A stretch of DNA of 64,000 nt. Origin: Morchella semilibera (Eukaryota > Ascomycota > Pezizomycetes > Pezizales > Morchellaceae). The stretch covers positions 434,001 to 498,000 of the forward strand of contig CM018603.1 of assembly GCA_009192285.1 (NCBI GenBank), given 5' to 3'. A program made the position numbers and the translations under genes. The notes under the pieces were generated by a model. It was given only the letters and a program-made list of their open reading frames with translations, had not been told where the DNA came from and did no database searches. Below, piece by piece: positions 11,929-24,013 of the stretch; within the stretch, counting starts at the first letter, position 1; each line of letters opens with the position of its first letter.

Positions 11929-12377
11929 TATATAACGGTCGCCTTTAATCTGTTTAGAGAAATTAACGGCTATGCCTAGCTACATAATGTATGGTCTCTG
12001 GTGGAATCAGCTGATCCTACGGGTACTATTCCTGACACAAGGCCATAAATCCGAGGCCGAGCAATATCAAAGACTTACACTTACAAATCTAAGATCAAGA
12101 AAAAGAAAACAAAGAAACAAACAAAAAGGGGCGCCCAAAGAACACGAAATATTAGCTCCACGTTGAATAGGCAACTTAATGACAAAAGCTGGCCTTAATA
12201 CCGTTATTTGACTAATTCAAGACTGAGTGTTCTCAAAGCGCGGCGGCAGGACTCGGAACCTTGAGTCAGTCAGCACTGTAGGGTATTTTCAAGTCGCCAC
12301 TTTCCCCCCAAAACAGCTTTCTTAATCCAAGGTAGGACCTGCTCACGGACTGGCACTTGTTTGCGTCGGTTTTGTAA

Positions 12378-12394
12378 TCATAAGACATCACTCG
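12378..12394 (+). promoter_or_regulatory. bipartite motif TCAY-N5-V-TCACTCG, copy 5
   Basis: TCATAAGACATCACTCG, intergenic, 466 bp after copy 4 and in the same orientation. Confidence 0.6.
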
Positions 12395-12689
12395 GGCGCC
12401 AAGACTCTGGCCACCATTAAACCCTCAGGTCCGGTGGTAATAATTAATAATTACTTGCTGTATTTAACACTGAATTCTATCTACTTAGAAATAAGTTGCC
12501 CATAGGGGTAGGTACAAGACTAGGTTGTCGCTTACCAGCAGTAAGCTCCCCATAAGCACGGGTCCTTTATATAAGAGATTGTAGTGTAGACCGAATGAAC
12601 AGAGCCACAATCCGACCCGAAGCGTGTACAAAGCCATATTTCTACCGAGAATTATTCTGTTTATCTCGAGGAGTAGGTGGGGGAGGGGG

Positions 12690-13023
12690 GCTGGTATTAT
12701 ACTATACCCGTGACCTATCTGATTTCCGAGGGTGGACAAATTCGCAGGTTCGAATCCTGTAGGGGCACGGTGACTTAGGGGATATTAACCGTGGTTTCCT
12801 TTCCTGGCTTAGCACGTGGGTGGGTTTCCTGCGGAGAGAGGTTTTCCCAGCACCCGGCGCCCAAATGGGACATACAGAGAAAAATGCGGAGGAGTGAAGG
12901 CGTCGGGGTATTTCATTAGGTCTCTAGGGACCAAACCCTGCGGGTGAAGCTCAGATTGGGTATGTCTCGTCATAACTGTAAGGTTGCATATATACGGGTA
13001 AAGAATTTTAAACAAAAAAAAAA
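12690..13023 (+). mobile_element. possible tRNA-derived SINE
   Basis: A perfect Pol III B-box GGTTCGAATCC (12747-12757) lies in a T-arm-like stem (GCAGG/CCTGT) followed by AGGGGCA. A weak A-box-like TGGTATTATA lies upstream near 12695. The sequence continues without open frame to a run of ten A at 13014-13023. No matching 5' acceptor arm exists, so it is not an intact tRNA gene. No convincing target-site duplication was found. Confidence 0.3.
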
Positions 13024-13164
13024 GACCCTCTATCTGACTTATGTGTTCACAGGGATTTTATGGCTGCGTCCTCTAGTGTTCACGCCCTTTTATCCTATGA
13101 TCAGTAGGTAACTTCTGGCCATGCTTCATGTACATTATAGCCCGAAAGCACCTTAGATCCGGAT

Positions 13165-13310
13165 CTCTAGATGGGGACGAGGACGAGGATATGTATCTTA
13201 GAGGAGAGGGTTAGGGGTAAAATATTTTGAGGATACAACTAGAAACCCTAACCCTCCATATCAGGTACATGTATTTGTCTGCATCCCCTCGCCCTCCCTC
13301 GTCCTCACCC
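13165..13310. repeat. imperfect palindrome with telomere-like core
   Basis: GAGGACGAGG and GAGGGTTAGGG on the left arm (about 13177-13215) are inverted against CCCTAACCCTC and CCTCGTCCTC on the right arm (about 13245-13300). The arms can fold into an interrupted hairpin. Origin unknown. Confidence 0.4.
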
Positions 13311-13635
13311 TCACCCTCAAAGGTCCAAGTCATATCATCTGCCCCAGACCTATGTATCTATTAGCCGCTAATATCTTCTTTAAAGTCAGAGGGGATGTGC
13401 CCCCCCCCTCCACCACACACACCAGTACCCGAATACTTACACATGGTCTATTTTGATAGGTATTTAACTCGCATGGGAAAACCTTAGCCGAAACCCACCA
13501 GAATATGCATAACCCCTTTCTATACCCGGGGGTTATGCTATCGAGTCCATTGTATAGTCTTACCTGCATTTTTTTTCTCGCTGTGCACACATGCTGCTGA
13601 AAGAATTTCTATCGCAGAGGAACGGAGCATTTACA

Positions 13636-13652
13636 TCACCAGTCCTCACTCG
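13636..13652 (+). promoter_or_regulatory. bipartite motif TCAY-N5-V-TCACTCG, copy 6
   Basis: TCACCAGTCCTCACTCG, intergenic, with C before TCACTCG. Confidence 0.5.
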
Positions 13653-14913
13653 CTCCATCACACGAACACGCATCGATATCACTGGTCTTGCAAAGAAGGC
13701 CCGGGTAGACAAGAGAGCGGAAGCGATTGGCTAAGCTCGATACAAAAATATATATATTCAGGTGTTTAGCCCAAACCACTGCGGGCCTAGGGGGATTTTC
13801 CTCGTATCAAAACTGGTATCTGGGTGAACCGAGCAAAGAGAAGCATAAAACTACATATACAAAAAGAGATTTTGCAGCAATGTGTGTGAAATTCAAACCA
13901 AGTGCGTCTAACCGACCAGCCATCAAAGTACCGCTCTATATATAATATCACAAGGAACACGTCGAAAATCATCCCTACGTACCAGACCCCATCCAATTGC
14001 TATTACCGGTCCCCAGATCGCTCCCAATATATCAAAAGGCACACACAAATCATAATACAAAAACGAACAAGAGTTAACTACTACTACACACTCGACACCT
14101 ATGCCCTCAGCTTTAATACTAACAGTACAAGAAACAAATTAACGATTGGGGTTCTCTCTACCCTGATCTTCCCTCAATTCCACGAAACATGTTTATCTTG
14201 GGGTGGGGGAGGTTGAAAACACACCAAAGACTATAGGAAACATGCGAAAGACAAATACCCTGACTACCCCACTCTCCTGATAACCAGACCCAAATATCCT
14301 TTGAATCAACGGGTGGTGATAATCCCATGGCGAGAGGAAGTGTGAGAGGGGGAAGCAATAGAAAAACGAATAAAACAAGAAAGAGGAAGAGATATCCAAG
14401 CAAATATGCAGGAGCCAAAAATCATCAAGCCACCAAACCGCCGACCAGCAAGATATTCGAGATAGAAAGAAAATGAATAATGTAAGTGCCGTAAACGGAA
14501 GAATAAAACAGAGGGAAAGAGGCCAATAATGAAGATGACTGGGTAGGAAAGTATAATATATACAATAATGTAAAACCATTGATTTTGTGCTAATGTTGTT
14601 AGCATAACCAGTCCAGTTCCCGGGTAACCGCGGAAATGTCAACATGAGAAAAAAAAGAAGGAAAAAAAAAAGAGAAAATGGAAAGAAAAGAAAGCCGAAC
14701 ATCTAATAACACCGTATTTTTTTATATTTAGGGGTTAGATGCGCTGATGTTTCACATCAACCCCGTTCCCAGAAACCTGACCGTCCCTTCATCGTCACTA
14801 CCCCCTCAACAACATTCATCGTAGTCATAATCGCCAAAACGCCTCGTTTCAAATTTTTAAAGATCTTCATCATGAATAGTTCTCAATCCATTAATGGGTT
14901 TTCGGGTGAGAGC

Positions 14914-16735
14914 TCACTCGATGTCATCCACTGGCGCCGTATCCATATCCTTCTCGAGTTCCACGGCCAAGCCTTGCCCAGGGATAATGAGCTCTTCTTC
15001 ACCCTCCTCCCCACTGGTAAATTTTCGGTCGCTAACATGGCTTTTCGCCCCGCCAGCTGTCCAGGTCTTATGTTCGAATGAACCCTTCTGCTGGCCCTCA
15101 TCGTGCTTGTAAATGCAATTAGGATTGAGGCAAGGGGTGAACTTGCACTTGATCTCAGTGTGGGTGAAGTGGCAGCCAGGGCGAGTACAGCTAGCGCCGT
15201 TTCGGCAAGGTGGCATAGCAGGACTATAGATAATTTACCAGGTCAATGATTGAAACCACAAAAGTAAAATGGAATTTAGGAAGCTTACTGCTTATAAGGA
15301 CAAGCAGGATTCGTGCAGTTAGGAAAGTATCTGCACTCTTGGTCTGGTTTTGGTATACTTGGCCTTACAGCCGCTGGCGATGGATGAGATCCAGTGCATT
15401 TTCGGTTCTTGCAGGCAGCCGCAAAAGGGCATTTTTCCCCGCTAACATATACAGCTCCACGCCCTGGTAGGGCGGCAGGTGACGGGTGTCCAAATTGGCA
15501 TTCTGGCTTTGTACATCCTGCGCTGAACTTGCAAGGAATCTCCTCGGGCTTCGAGTTCGGCGGGGTTTGGGAACCCTGGTCACCTGATGATCTTTGATCC
15601 ACCGAGGTATCCTCACTAGTATCCATTCCACCATTATTCGGTGAAGGCTCTGGGGGCACTTGGATACGATCAAATAATGACCCTCCTCCACCAGCTCTTC
15701 GGGGCTGCGATAAGTTGTTATGATATGGGTCCTCGGGACCCATAGGCATGCCCATCGGGATCTGATGATGCATTGGCCCGCCCATCTGACCTCCCATAGG
15801 CGCCCCCATAGGTCCCCTCACTGGCCCTCCCATCGGCCCGTTCATCGCATTCATCGGCCCACCCATAGGGCCACCCATAGGGCCACCCATATGCCCCATC
15901 GGCCCCCCCATTGGCCCGGGCATCTGCATATTCATGTGCTGTGGTGGGGTCTGTCCGGGTATGAATGGAATCATATGCGACTGTTGTTGCTGATACATAT
16001 GGTAGTATTGCATTTGTTGCTGCGGGTTCATATTTCCAAAATTTCCTGTAAACCCATTTCTGCCACCACCCATGCGATTCTGATGGGGTCTGTTGTTATT
16101 CATACCTCCCCGCATTGGTCCTTTTGACGGCCCTTTGGGAGGCTCGCGTTTATCGATCCTACCCGAAGCTCCCGCGTTGACGCGATGAAGGGGGTCATCC
16201 GGCTTCCTCTCCATAGCTTTGAACAACTGGTTCATCAGTCGCCGGTTCGGTTGGTTTGGCTGTCTCATCGCTTTTGGAGCGGTTGGCCTAGAAGTTAATG
16301 TTAGTTATTATTACCACAAAATGTTTCTTCCGTTGAGCGAAATTTGACTTACACTCCATCCTGGGGAGCAATCTCGTCCATCAGATCCCCCATCTCGTGG
16401 TCTAACGACACCGGGGGTTGTTGTACTGGTTGCCCATTACTCGGCTCTGTCTTTTGCTGCTCCGTCGCAACACTCCCTTTCAGGGCGTCCACCTGTTCAA
16501 ATAGCCATTTCGAAAACTCAGTTGCGCTAGAGTCCTCGGGGCTAAGCCCAAGGAGATCGCCCGACAACTCTGACGCAATCTGCTCCTGGTTCTTCCCATT
16601 CACAATCATAAGGCATATGTATTCACTAAGGGGGGAACTATCTTCGCCACCGATACTCCAGCCTATATCCACCAACTTTGGCTGGATGCGGGTCGCGAGT
16701 GCGTCTGTAAGTGAAGTGTTCATGACGAGGGCCAT
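14914..16735 (-). CDS. NAB2: nuclear poly(A)-RNA-binding protein NAB2 (ZC3H14 homologue)
   Basis: Exons 16735-16353, 16287-15289 and 15223-14914; donors GTAAGT and GTAAGC, branches CTAAC and similar, acceptors TCTAG and TATAG; 563 residues. NAB2 binds poly(A) tails, limits their length and couples 3'-end formation to export in the nucleus. Residues about 1-105 match the PWI-like NAB2 N-terminal domain, which contacts the nuclear pore. A Met/Gly/Pro-rich stretch (about 250-312, MGGPMG repeats) sits where yeast NAB2 has RGG and Gln-rich linkers. Five CCCH fingers (C-x4/5-C-x4-C-x3-H) follow at about 380-395, 414-429, 446-461, 467-482 and 487-501. The second intron splits finger 3 so that its final His codon is completed by exon 3. 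The C-terminus is acidic. Identification is confident. Confidence 0.95.
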
Positions 16736-17442
16736 AATGCGGTTAGATCTTGTGCAAGTTGTGAATAAACGAAGGTAGGTTGAACTGGACGAAAAAAAGT
16801 CGCGTCTATATCTGGAGAGCTGGATGCGCCTCTCGAAAAGAGAGAAGGCGGTACTCGCTCACAGGGGCAAATAAATCCGTGTTTTTGGTATCGCACGCAG
16901 GCAGACAGGGGCTACAGATGAGGAGTGTTGGATGTAAGGAGAAACGATCGTAGATTAAGCTGTTGGCTAGGTACACGAGGTGATCGATAAAGATGGGGGG
17001 AGGCGAGGTGTTAGAGGCGTGAGAGGCTTCTATGAAGAGAAAGAGAGAGTTGTGTGATGTGAAGTGGGAAGAAGCTTCGGGGGATGACTGAGCAGCCGCT
17101 GCCAAGGCTCAGGGCATAGGACCGTATTACATACTGAGTGAGTTACTCACACATCCAGATCACTAGAGTTGAGTTTCGCCACACCTACATCACCGCATGG
17201 ATCAAACCGCCTCAATTCATAGCCGCGTAGGGAAGGGTAACACATTTTCATCATTAATTCACTGTGAGTTCCTTCACGATATATCAAAAATAGAATGTTC
17301 GTAACTTCGTTAAAAACACTAATACTAAAATAGATAAACAGATGGAAAAAAGTCTAACGAGTGCCTGGATTGAAGGGGGGAAAAGAGTGGGGAGAGAAAT
17401 GATAATCGAAACCTGCGAATCCTTGCTGCCGGAGGTTCTGCA
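16736..17442. other. intergenic, NAB2 upstream / P450 downstream
   Basis: About 700 bp between two minus-strand genes, serving as the NAB2 promoter and the P450 3' region. An open frame on the minus strand (16806-17105) has no recognisable domain and was not called. Confidence 0.5.
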
Positions 17443-19393
17443 CTAGCACTTGGCGGGCTTAAAAGAAAGCTCCACGCTTTCTCCTGGCGAGCCAACAATC
17501 TCAGTCTGCATCCACTGTGCTTTGGCTAGCCGTGGCTCAATAGCCTCAAACTCTTGGAACATCCTAACGATCGTGTAACCCATCTCGGTCAGGGCAAACT
17601 GTTGCCCAATACAGATCCGTGGACCGCCGTTGAATGGAATGTACTGCCAGCTTTTGGGTACCCTTTTGATTGAATTAGTCTTTGATATTGATTTATGAGT
17701 TTTAGGCTGAAATCTTGGGGATTTACCATTTACTCCACCTATCCGGATCATATTCATTGACGCTGGGCCCAAAGATATCTTCTCTTCTTTGCATTGATAG
17801 GGTTGAGTATGCGATGGGTGTATCTTTGGGAATTCCAACAGGCTAAACAGAGGTCAGTGATCAGGTTATTGGTACCTCTCAAACTTGAAAGAAGTAGTAT
17901 CTTACTTCGTTCCCATCAACACCAGCTCCGCGAGGTAGATATGTATCTTTTAGAGACGTCCTAACATTAAAAGGCACTATTATCCGAATCAGTGGTGCCC
18001 TATCATAATACGGCGGAACAGGGATTTTGGTACCAGCAGGATATAATCTAAGAGTCTCGTTAATGATCGCCGATAAATATTTCATATTCTTCAAATCCGA
18101 GTATGTTGGTTTATTGACTGGCCCAACAGAGTTCATAATCTCTCCCCTCAACCTTTTTACCACCTCCGGCTTTTTCGACAATTCGTGGAAGGTCCAACTC
18201 AAAGTCGCGGCTGTTGTATCCCTTGCAGCTAATAATACCGCTACAAGTTGATCTCTCAGCATACGTTTATCGCGTGTAAACTCGGCGAGAGCATGTAGGA
18301 AGTTGTAGCTCTTCTCAGTCTTGTCCTTGAGCTCCTCGGGTTTCAATTGGAGGGTTTGCTCAACAAAGGGCTCAACAAAGGAATTAAGGATAGCGAGATT
18401 CTTGTTGAATTTTCTACGAGGAAAGAGACTTTCGGCCGGTCTAACCTGACATTAGCCCATCCCTCCTCGAAAAAAAGGGGCAGGAGAACACCGTACCCAA
18501 CCCTTGAGATATCGTTCATAAACTTTTGCAACTCCGCAAACGCCACTGCAAACTCTGCGCGTGGACTTCCCAAACTATCAACACTATTCCCCAACAGAAA
18601 TTCTGTGGCTATATCCAAAGTATATCGATAAAGGAGGTCTTTTATATCAACTGTACTGCCATCATGGGGGATGAGCGACATCATGTGGACAATGTTGCGT
18701 TCAAAGGTTTCGAGGTCAGAAATGCGGTCTTTGATGAACTGGGGTCGAATGAGTTGACGAGAAGAGTGCCATTCAGCGCCGTCAGTCGTGAAGATACTGT
18801 TTCCTAGAAATGGAAACCATTGTTTGTGAAAATCCTCGCCCTTGCCTATGGTTGTAAAGAGAAATTAGATAATTGTCAAACGACTTTCATGTTGACTCTT
18901 AGCCCTTGGGCCCACAGCTAGCAGGCAAAGCTCGAGAACGCAAGGCACAAATAGGGAATTTGGCATAAACATGCATACCATAATCAGAAAACTGTGCCGC
19001 CAGGATCGCCTTGATATTCTCTGGATCTTCCGTCATAATAATTCGCTGCCCAAGTAACTCCATCTCCACCGTATGTCTCGAAGAACCAAATCTGTTCCTC
19101 CAAAGCTCAAAGTTTTGGTTTTTCCATGCCATCCGCATTGTTTCCACTATCACATCAAGGCCTAACCACCAACAGTTATCAACTGTTCATGTATGTACTT
19201 AAAAGCAAGAGGGGGTCGAGTAATATCTACCAAAGAGAAATGGGTAAGGATTGATATTCGGAGCCCGGCCTCCTAGTTTTCGAATCCGAAGATTCTGGCG
19301 GATTTTGGCGAAGCAGAAGACTAAAACTAAAGCCACTAGGAGGGCGAGTGCTATCCCGGGGACGGATTGATGCAGCACTGCATCGAGCAGCAT
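17443..19393 (-). CDS. cytochrome P450, CYP52-like (fatty acid / n-alkane hydroxylase type)
   Basis: Seven exons: 19393-19231, 19161-18979, 18845-18497, 18440-18034, 17976-17906, 17842-17727 and 17662-17443; 502 residues, normal for microsomal P450s. An N-terminal membrane anchor ([15 protein letters not shown]) comes first. The I-helix oxygen-binding motif AARDTT is at 303-308, ETLR (ExxR) at 360-363, PDRW follows in exon 6, and the heme-binding loop [10 protein letters not shown] at 440-449 has ligand Cys447. The heme loop followed by QQFALTE, plus VPFNVRT and LPRG, is the CYP52/CYP539-like pattern, so terminal hydroxylation of fatty acids or alkanes at the ER is the best guess. Intron 4 (18033-17977, 57 nt) has no stop and keeps frame; it is called an intron because removal restores LYPAVPFNVRT. 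The final acceptor reads AAAAG rather than a pyrimidine-AG. Confidence 0.93.
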
Positions 19394-21380
19394 CGTTGTT
19401 GAGTGTTATTTGGGCTTGGGGGTGAGAAGATTCTGAGAAAACAAAACAAATAAGCAACTTTATGAGTCTATGTTTTTGTAAATATTTAGGTATTGATGGG
19501 CACTAGGGGTAAAGAAAATTCCATATTGGTGCAGAATTAGGTCGTTATATATATATACAGTTGTTGGATATCATGATCTACCCTAGTCCACGAGCATAAA
19601 ACCCGCTAACCTCTAACCCCACGCGGTACCGGACTCCGGGCTCCCTGTACGGGGGAATTCATATCCCTCCAACAAAGATGATGCGGACTAAAACCAAAAC
19701 AGTTTGCCCGGCTTGGAACCGCGCCCATGCTACTTTGTGTTAATCCACATTCTATATTGCGTTAAACCTTGAGCCCGACGCTATGGCCACCCTTGCATGC
19801 GCTATCCCAGGCAAGCAAGCGTCATTGTTACCTTCGAAACTCCAGAAACTTAAGCGAGCACAAAAACCTCCAGAGATTCCCTACTACATTTACCCTAAAC
19901 CACATTCCTACCTAGCATTGGGGATTAAATAATAATAATTTAACCCGTAAAAAAAATTATTAAAAATACCTACAGAAACGTCAATGATTGTTTACAACCC
20001 CAAATAATTTCCACGCTTCAATGGGGCAGATCCCCTTCCACACTGCAATGGAAGCGGGGCGGGAAGTAACAGGTGCATTAATCGAGATTCGATATCACAA
20101 GCTTCCTCGGTAGGATGAATATAAAATGTTGAGATCTGATCTCGAAGCGAGCAGCCCTCCTCCTCTCTCATTTGTCTATAACTATAACTAAGTACATGTA
20201 TGATTCACTTGTTGTTGTCATTGATGTTATTACTATTACATCTCGTGATTGATCGAGCCAGTAATGATGAATTAAGGTTTGAGATTTAAGACTATAGCTA
20301 CATGTAGGTTGATCGTCAGCCTCGGTTCTTCAGTAATGGGGTGCATTTTGCTTCTGTCCAAGCATCTGACTCTTTCTCTTTTATTCTGGACTTTTATTGC
20401 GGTTTTAAACGAATGAAAGTATGATTTAAAAAAGAATGGTGCGGTTTTGATCTGCCTACACCCGAAAGATCCGTCTGCTAATAGGTTAAAGACGTCGTCG
20501 TAAATGGCATACAGCCACTCGGTAGCTACGCAGATATTACGCAGCTGTGCAGTTCTGTCACTCAAATAGTGCAAAGAATCACCAATATATCACTAGGAAT
20601 AAAATGCTACCACGTCACCGGATTGCTTCTCTTCCGAGCCCCACACGGTACATGTAGGTATTATGCCGATTTGTCTGCAGACTTAGTGCGGGGATGGGCT
20701 CAAACTTTTGGATTTGAATGAGTAACGGAAACTTGTGCCCAGGCTTGGTATAATTGCCCAGCTACGGCGTGCAGCGTATCCGCAAGAATATATAGCATGA
20801 CTTCCATGACAAATCAAAAACCAAACCCCTGGTTACTTACACGCACACGCAAGCTACTCTGGCTTCCTCTTATGTTTTAACCTAAATGTATGTTATGCTA
20901 GCCATGGGAAGAATATGATGATAAGAAAGGTATTTTTCACTAAGGGCCTACCCAGATTCTTTCAACCCATGACTTCTTAACTAGCCAGACTTCTTCATGT
21001 GTTCAGTGCTATTCGGTGATTGAGGTACAAACAAAGTCTATAGACCATTGCCTCTGCCCCTCCCCTCTCCTATTATCGTCAATATGTTTAGCTAACCCCA
21101 GAACAGTCAAGCAGACAACCTACCGGAGCTTTCTGGGCCACTTTTCTCGGGTTCAAGATAGGTGGTCTGTAAAGTGTCAACCGTTAAGATAATCGCCACT
21201 TGGGCAGCACCTACTCCCGCGGCCACTCTAGCTAGATGTTGGAATAACGTTTTGTTGGAATAACGCCTAACCCCAGATTCCACCTCAAGCTCGTATAGCT
21301 ATATAGGGCCAGTACCATGGTCACACACCGCCTCCCTGCCTTGTCCCGAGAATAGTCCTGTTTCGAACTTTCGGCAACGA

Positions 21381-21397
21381 TCATATATTATCACTCG
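21381..21397 (+). promoter_or_regulatory. bipartite motif TCAY-N5-V-TCACTCG, copy 7
   Basis: TCATATATTATCACTCG, intergenic, about 2 kb upstream of the P450 gene. Confidence 0.6.
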
Positions 21398-22977
21398 CCA
21401 CGCCCAACCACGCCTTATTTATGTTTCCAAACCTCTTACATGAAACATAGAGCACCTCGTGCGCCAATTCAACACGACACCTTGCCCTATATACCCACTT
21501 TGGGTAGTCCGGCTATTACCTACCGGTTAAATGCAACTACCGCCTCCCTTCCCGAATCCTCCTAGCGAGCTCTCTATCCTTGATACCCTACGAGTGGGAT
21601 GTATAGGAGTTCGCCTGTTGATACAGGTAACCATATCATTGCCGATGGATATTTGAAATCTCTTAGTATACTTCCAAGGATATATATGCTGTACTGCGCT
21701 TGGGTATCTATAGGTTGAATCGGAAGAACCGGTGGAGGTGCCTAACAAGGCGACACGCGTATGGAAGCATTACCGATCGACTAAAAGAGAGTCGGAGAAC
21801 ATTCGCTTCGTTCTTTTGTGCATCTCCATGCTCCCATACATACAGTACTGTACATACATAGGCGTTGAATATCCCCTCTCTATTTCCCTTGGCTCTCCTT
21901 AATTTCTCGAAGCGAAGGTTGCAAGGTGGAAAAATAATTGGGTGTGCAGCTTTCTTTGTGTACCTACACATTAATCGGCCGGTCTTGGTTTGGAATCGGG
22001 TGATGGACTGACCCCTCGAAGCCCGCCACGAACCTTCGACCTGCTGTACCGCCAAAAAGAAGATTTTATACAAGCAGGCCTAACTTTCCCTCTCCATCTG
22101 GTCGTATCCTCCTCAACAGAAACACCACAGCCTATCATTCAACCCTATGCCGAGCCAACCCCATTAAACCATGACATAAGACGTCGACGGGGATTTAATA
22201 TTTTGGGCGAGACTCTTAGCGTCATGATGAGTAGACCGGTTCGAAAAATAAAACCCTCAAACATTCTAGAACTAAGTCATCCTCTGCCAAAAGGCCATCG
22301 TCCAAAATGAGAGATACCAATTTCTAGGTACTCAAAGCCCTTGAAATTATAGAAAAATATCTTTTCCAATATCCTTAGAGAAGTCAGTTAAGTTAATCTT
22401 AAGGGGAGAAAGAAACTTCAAGACAACTAGTACGTATGACCCGTGCGGAGGACGGGCTGCGTGCAGGACTATATATATTGTAAACATGAGCGAACAGGCC
22501 TTCAATTTACAGTTCTGATTATTAACTGATAGCAATTACGATAGATTAAGGTTGGAGAATGAAATAATCTACTGAAAAGCACAAGACTTAAGAGTTTTGA
22601 AACATCCTAGGTAGCGCTAGGCGTGCACGTGGCTGTCGTGAATACCGGGAATTTGGAATCGGGTAGATATAGGGAGTCCGTTGGGTATCTAGACTAAAGT
22701 GGAACTTGTAGGATCGATATTTGAGAGGAAAGCTCTTTTTCAGGCGTTCTTGGGGGAGAAACTACTCTCTAATAGAGTTCTTGCTTCTAACAATATCTGG
22801 GGCCTGTGTTAACGGCCTAGTGGCGTGGCGGGTAATTGAAGCTACACACTCGCAGTTATCATCTTCCCTTTCTCGTTTAAAGCTGCAGCCGGATCATTCC
22901 TGCCCTTTCTATGACGTCCGGTGTACACCGCATACACAGCTTCCAGCGCAGCCCATATTATGTTGACAAATAAAAAC

Positions 22978-22994
22978 CGAGTGATATCCTATGA
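22978..22994 (-). promoter_or_regulatory. bipartite motif TCAY-N5-V-TCACTCG, copy 8
   Basis: Read on the minus strand: TCATAGGATATCACTCG. Intergenic, about 1 kb downstream of the RED-like gene. Confidence 0.6.
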
Positions 22995-24013
22995 ACCAAG
23001 GAGTTACCCTTACTAACTATGTCATTAGCCTATTGACGCAACTTGATCATAAGCTTAAAACTCTATAGATTACATGTAGAGAAGAAAGGCGGGAACTTAC
23101 ACTATACTGCATATCGAGGCCCCTAATCTACCCGGTTAGAATAACCACCTGTGCCCTTCCCACCTCTCGCTATGTGGGCAATCTGCACATACAATGATGC
23201 AACTCCACATGTCCGTCTGGTAGAGACTCCTTAATTATATTTCCCCCGTAGATACTTATACTTCCGGCCATATATACGCCTTTCTCCTTAGAGTGCGCCC
23301 TTATGGATGGCTCCACCATGGCCACGCGCACCTTGCTTAGTGAAAACTACATGTACTACAGAATCTATATTTACATGTACTTTATACATGCATATAGCCA
23401 TCGGGTATAAGTACAAATTTAATATATAAGAAATCATGGTATACGTGATAAAGGATAAGGTTAGTGAGGATAAAGTACATGTTCAATCAGTGGTGTATCC
23501 TTTACTCCCTTCTCTATTTTATATTGTTCCTAAATGCATACTTACCTCAATATTTGGGTACACGGCAGGTAAGGGGTGGCGGTTGAAAAGGATTGTTATG
23601 AATGAGGCACTAATACCCGAGCCCGATACCCCAAGGTAAGTACATGTATCTATCAACGTCATGGTATTAACTGAAGGGCTCCGTAGAATTCACTGTCTAA
23701 ATATAACACACGACTGCCATGGTATCACTAGTGATGCATGGTATTAGTGCCCATATGAAGGCTCTTAAGTTCGTGATCGCACGCAGATTACGGAAAAAGG
23801 TCGACTGGCAGGGTAATAAATATATAAGCTCCCATACAATTGGCCTCATCGGCAGATTGTTCAAATGTCAATAGCAACTACGGCCAGATTGGTATGCAAT
23901 ACAAGCAAAGGCCCACAAAATCCAGAAACATGTAGGGTAAACAAACCTATGTCCCGCTAATCATCTATTAAAAACACATTCGTTATAAAAATACAGATCA
24001 CATTACTGATCAG

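Larger units (their letters stand above)
10197..14913. other. repeat-rich intergenic region
   Basis: 4.7 kb without a supportable gene. Contents: four bipartite motif copies (10225, 11912, 12378, 13636), AAAAAAT-type tract (about 10887-10915), TACATGTA palindromes (10545, 10624, 11400, 11563, 13266), a MITE-like element (11091-11369), a SINE-like sequence (about 12690-13023) and an imperfect hairpin (13165-13310). Open frames at 14158-14702 are T-rich low-complexity frames downstream of NAB2 and were not called. Confidence 0.55.
19394..24013. other. intergenic desert
   Basis: 4.6 kb with no supportable gene. Holds bipartite motif copies at 21381 (+) and 22978 (-), an AT-rich inverted segment near 19930-19970, and TACATGTA palindromes (20193, 20299, 20649, 23071, 23348, 23372, 23641). 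The longest frames (20272-20574, 21708-22073, 21990-22310) show no domain. Confidence 0.55.

Noticed and set aside
12740-12765. Intact tRNA gene around the GGTTCGAATCC box
   Set aside because: The expected 5' acceptor strand pairing with AGGGGCA is absent and no anticodon arm can be drawn; treated as a SINE-like head instead.
14158-14702. Hydrophobic 169-codon frame left of NAB2
   Set aside because: T-rich low complexity with runs of FLFF-type residues and no splice or domain support.
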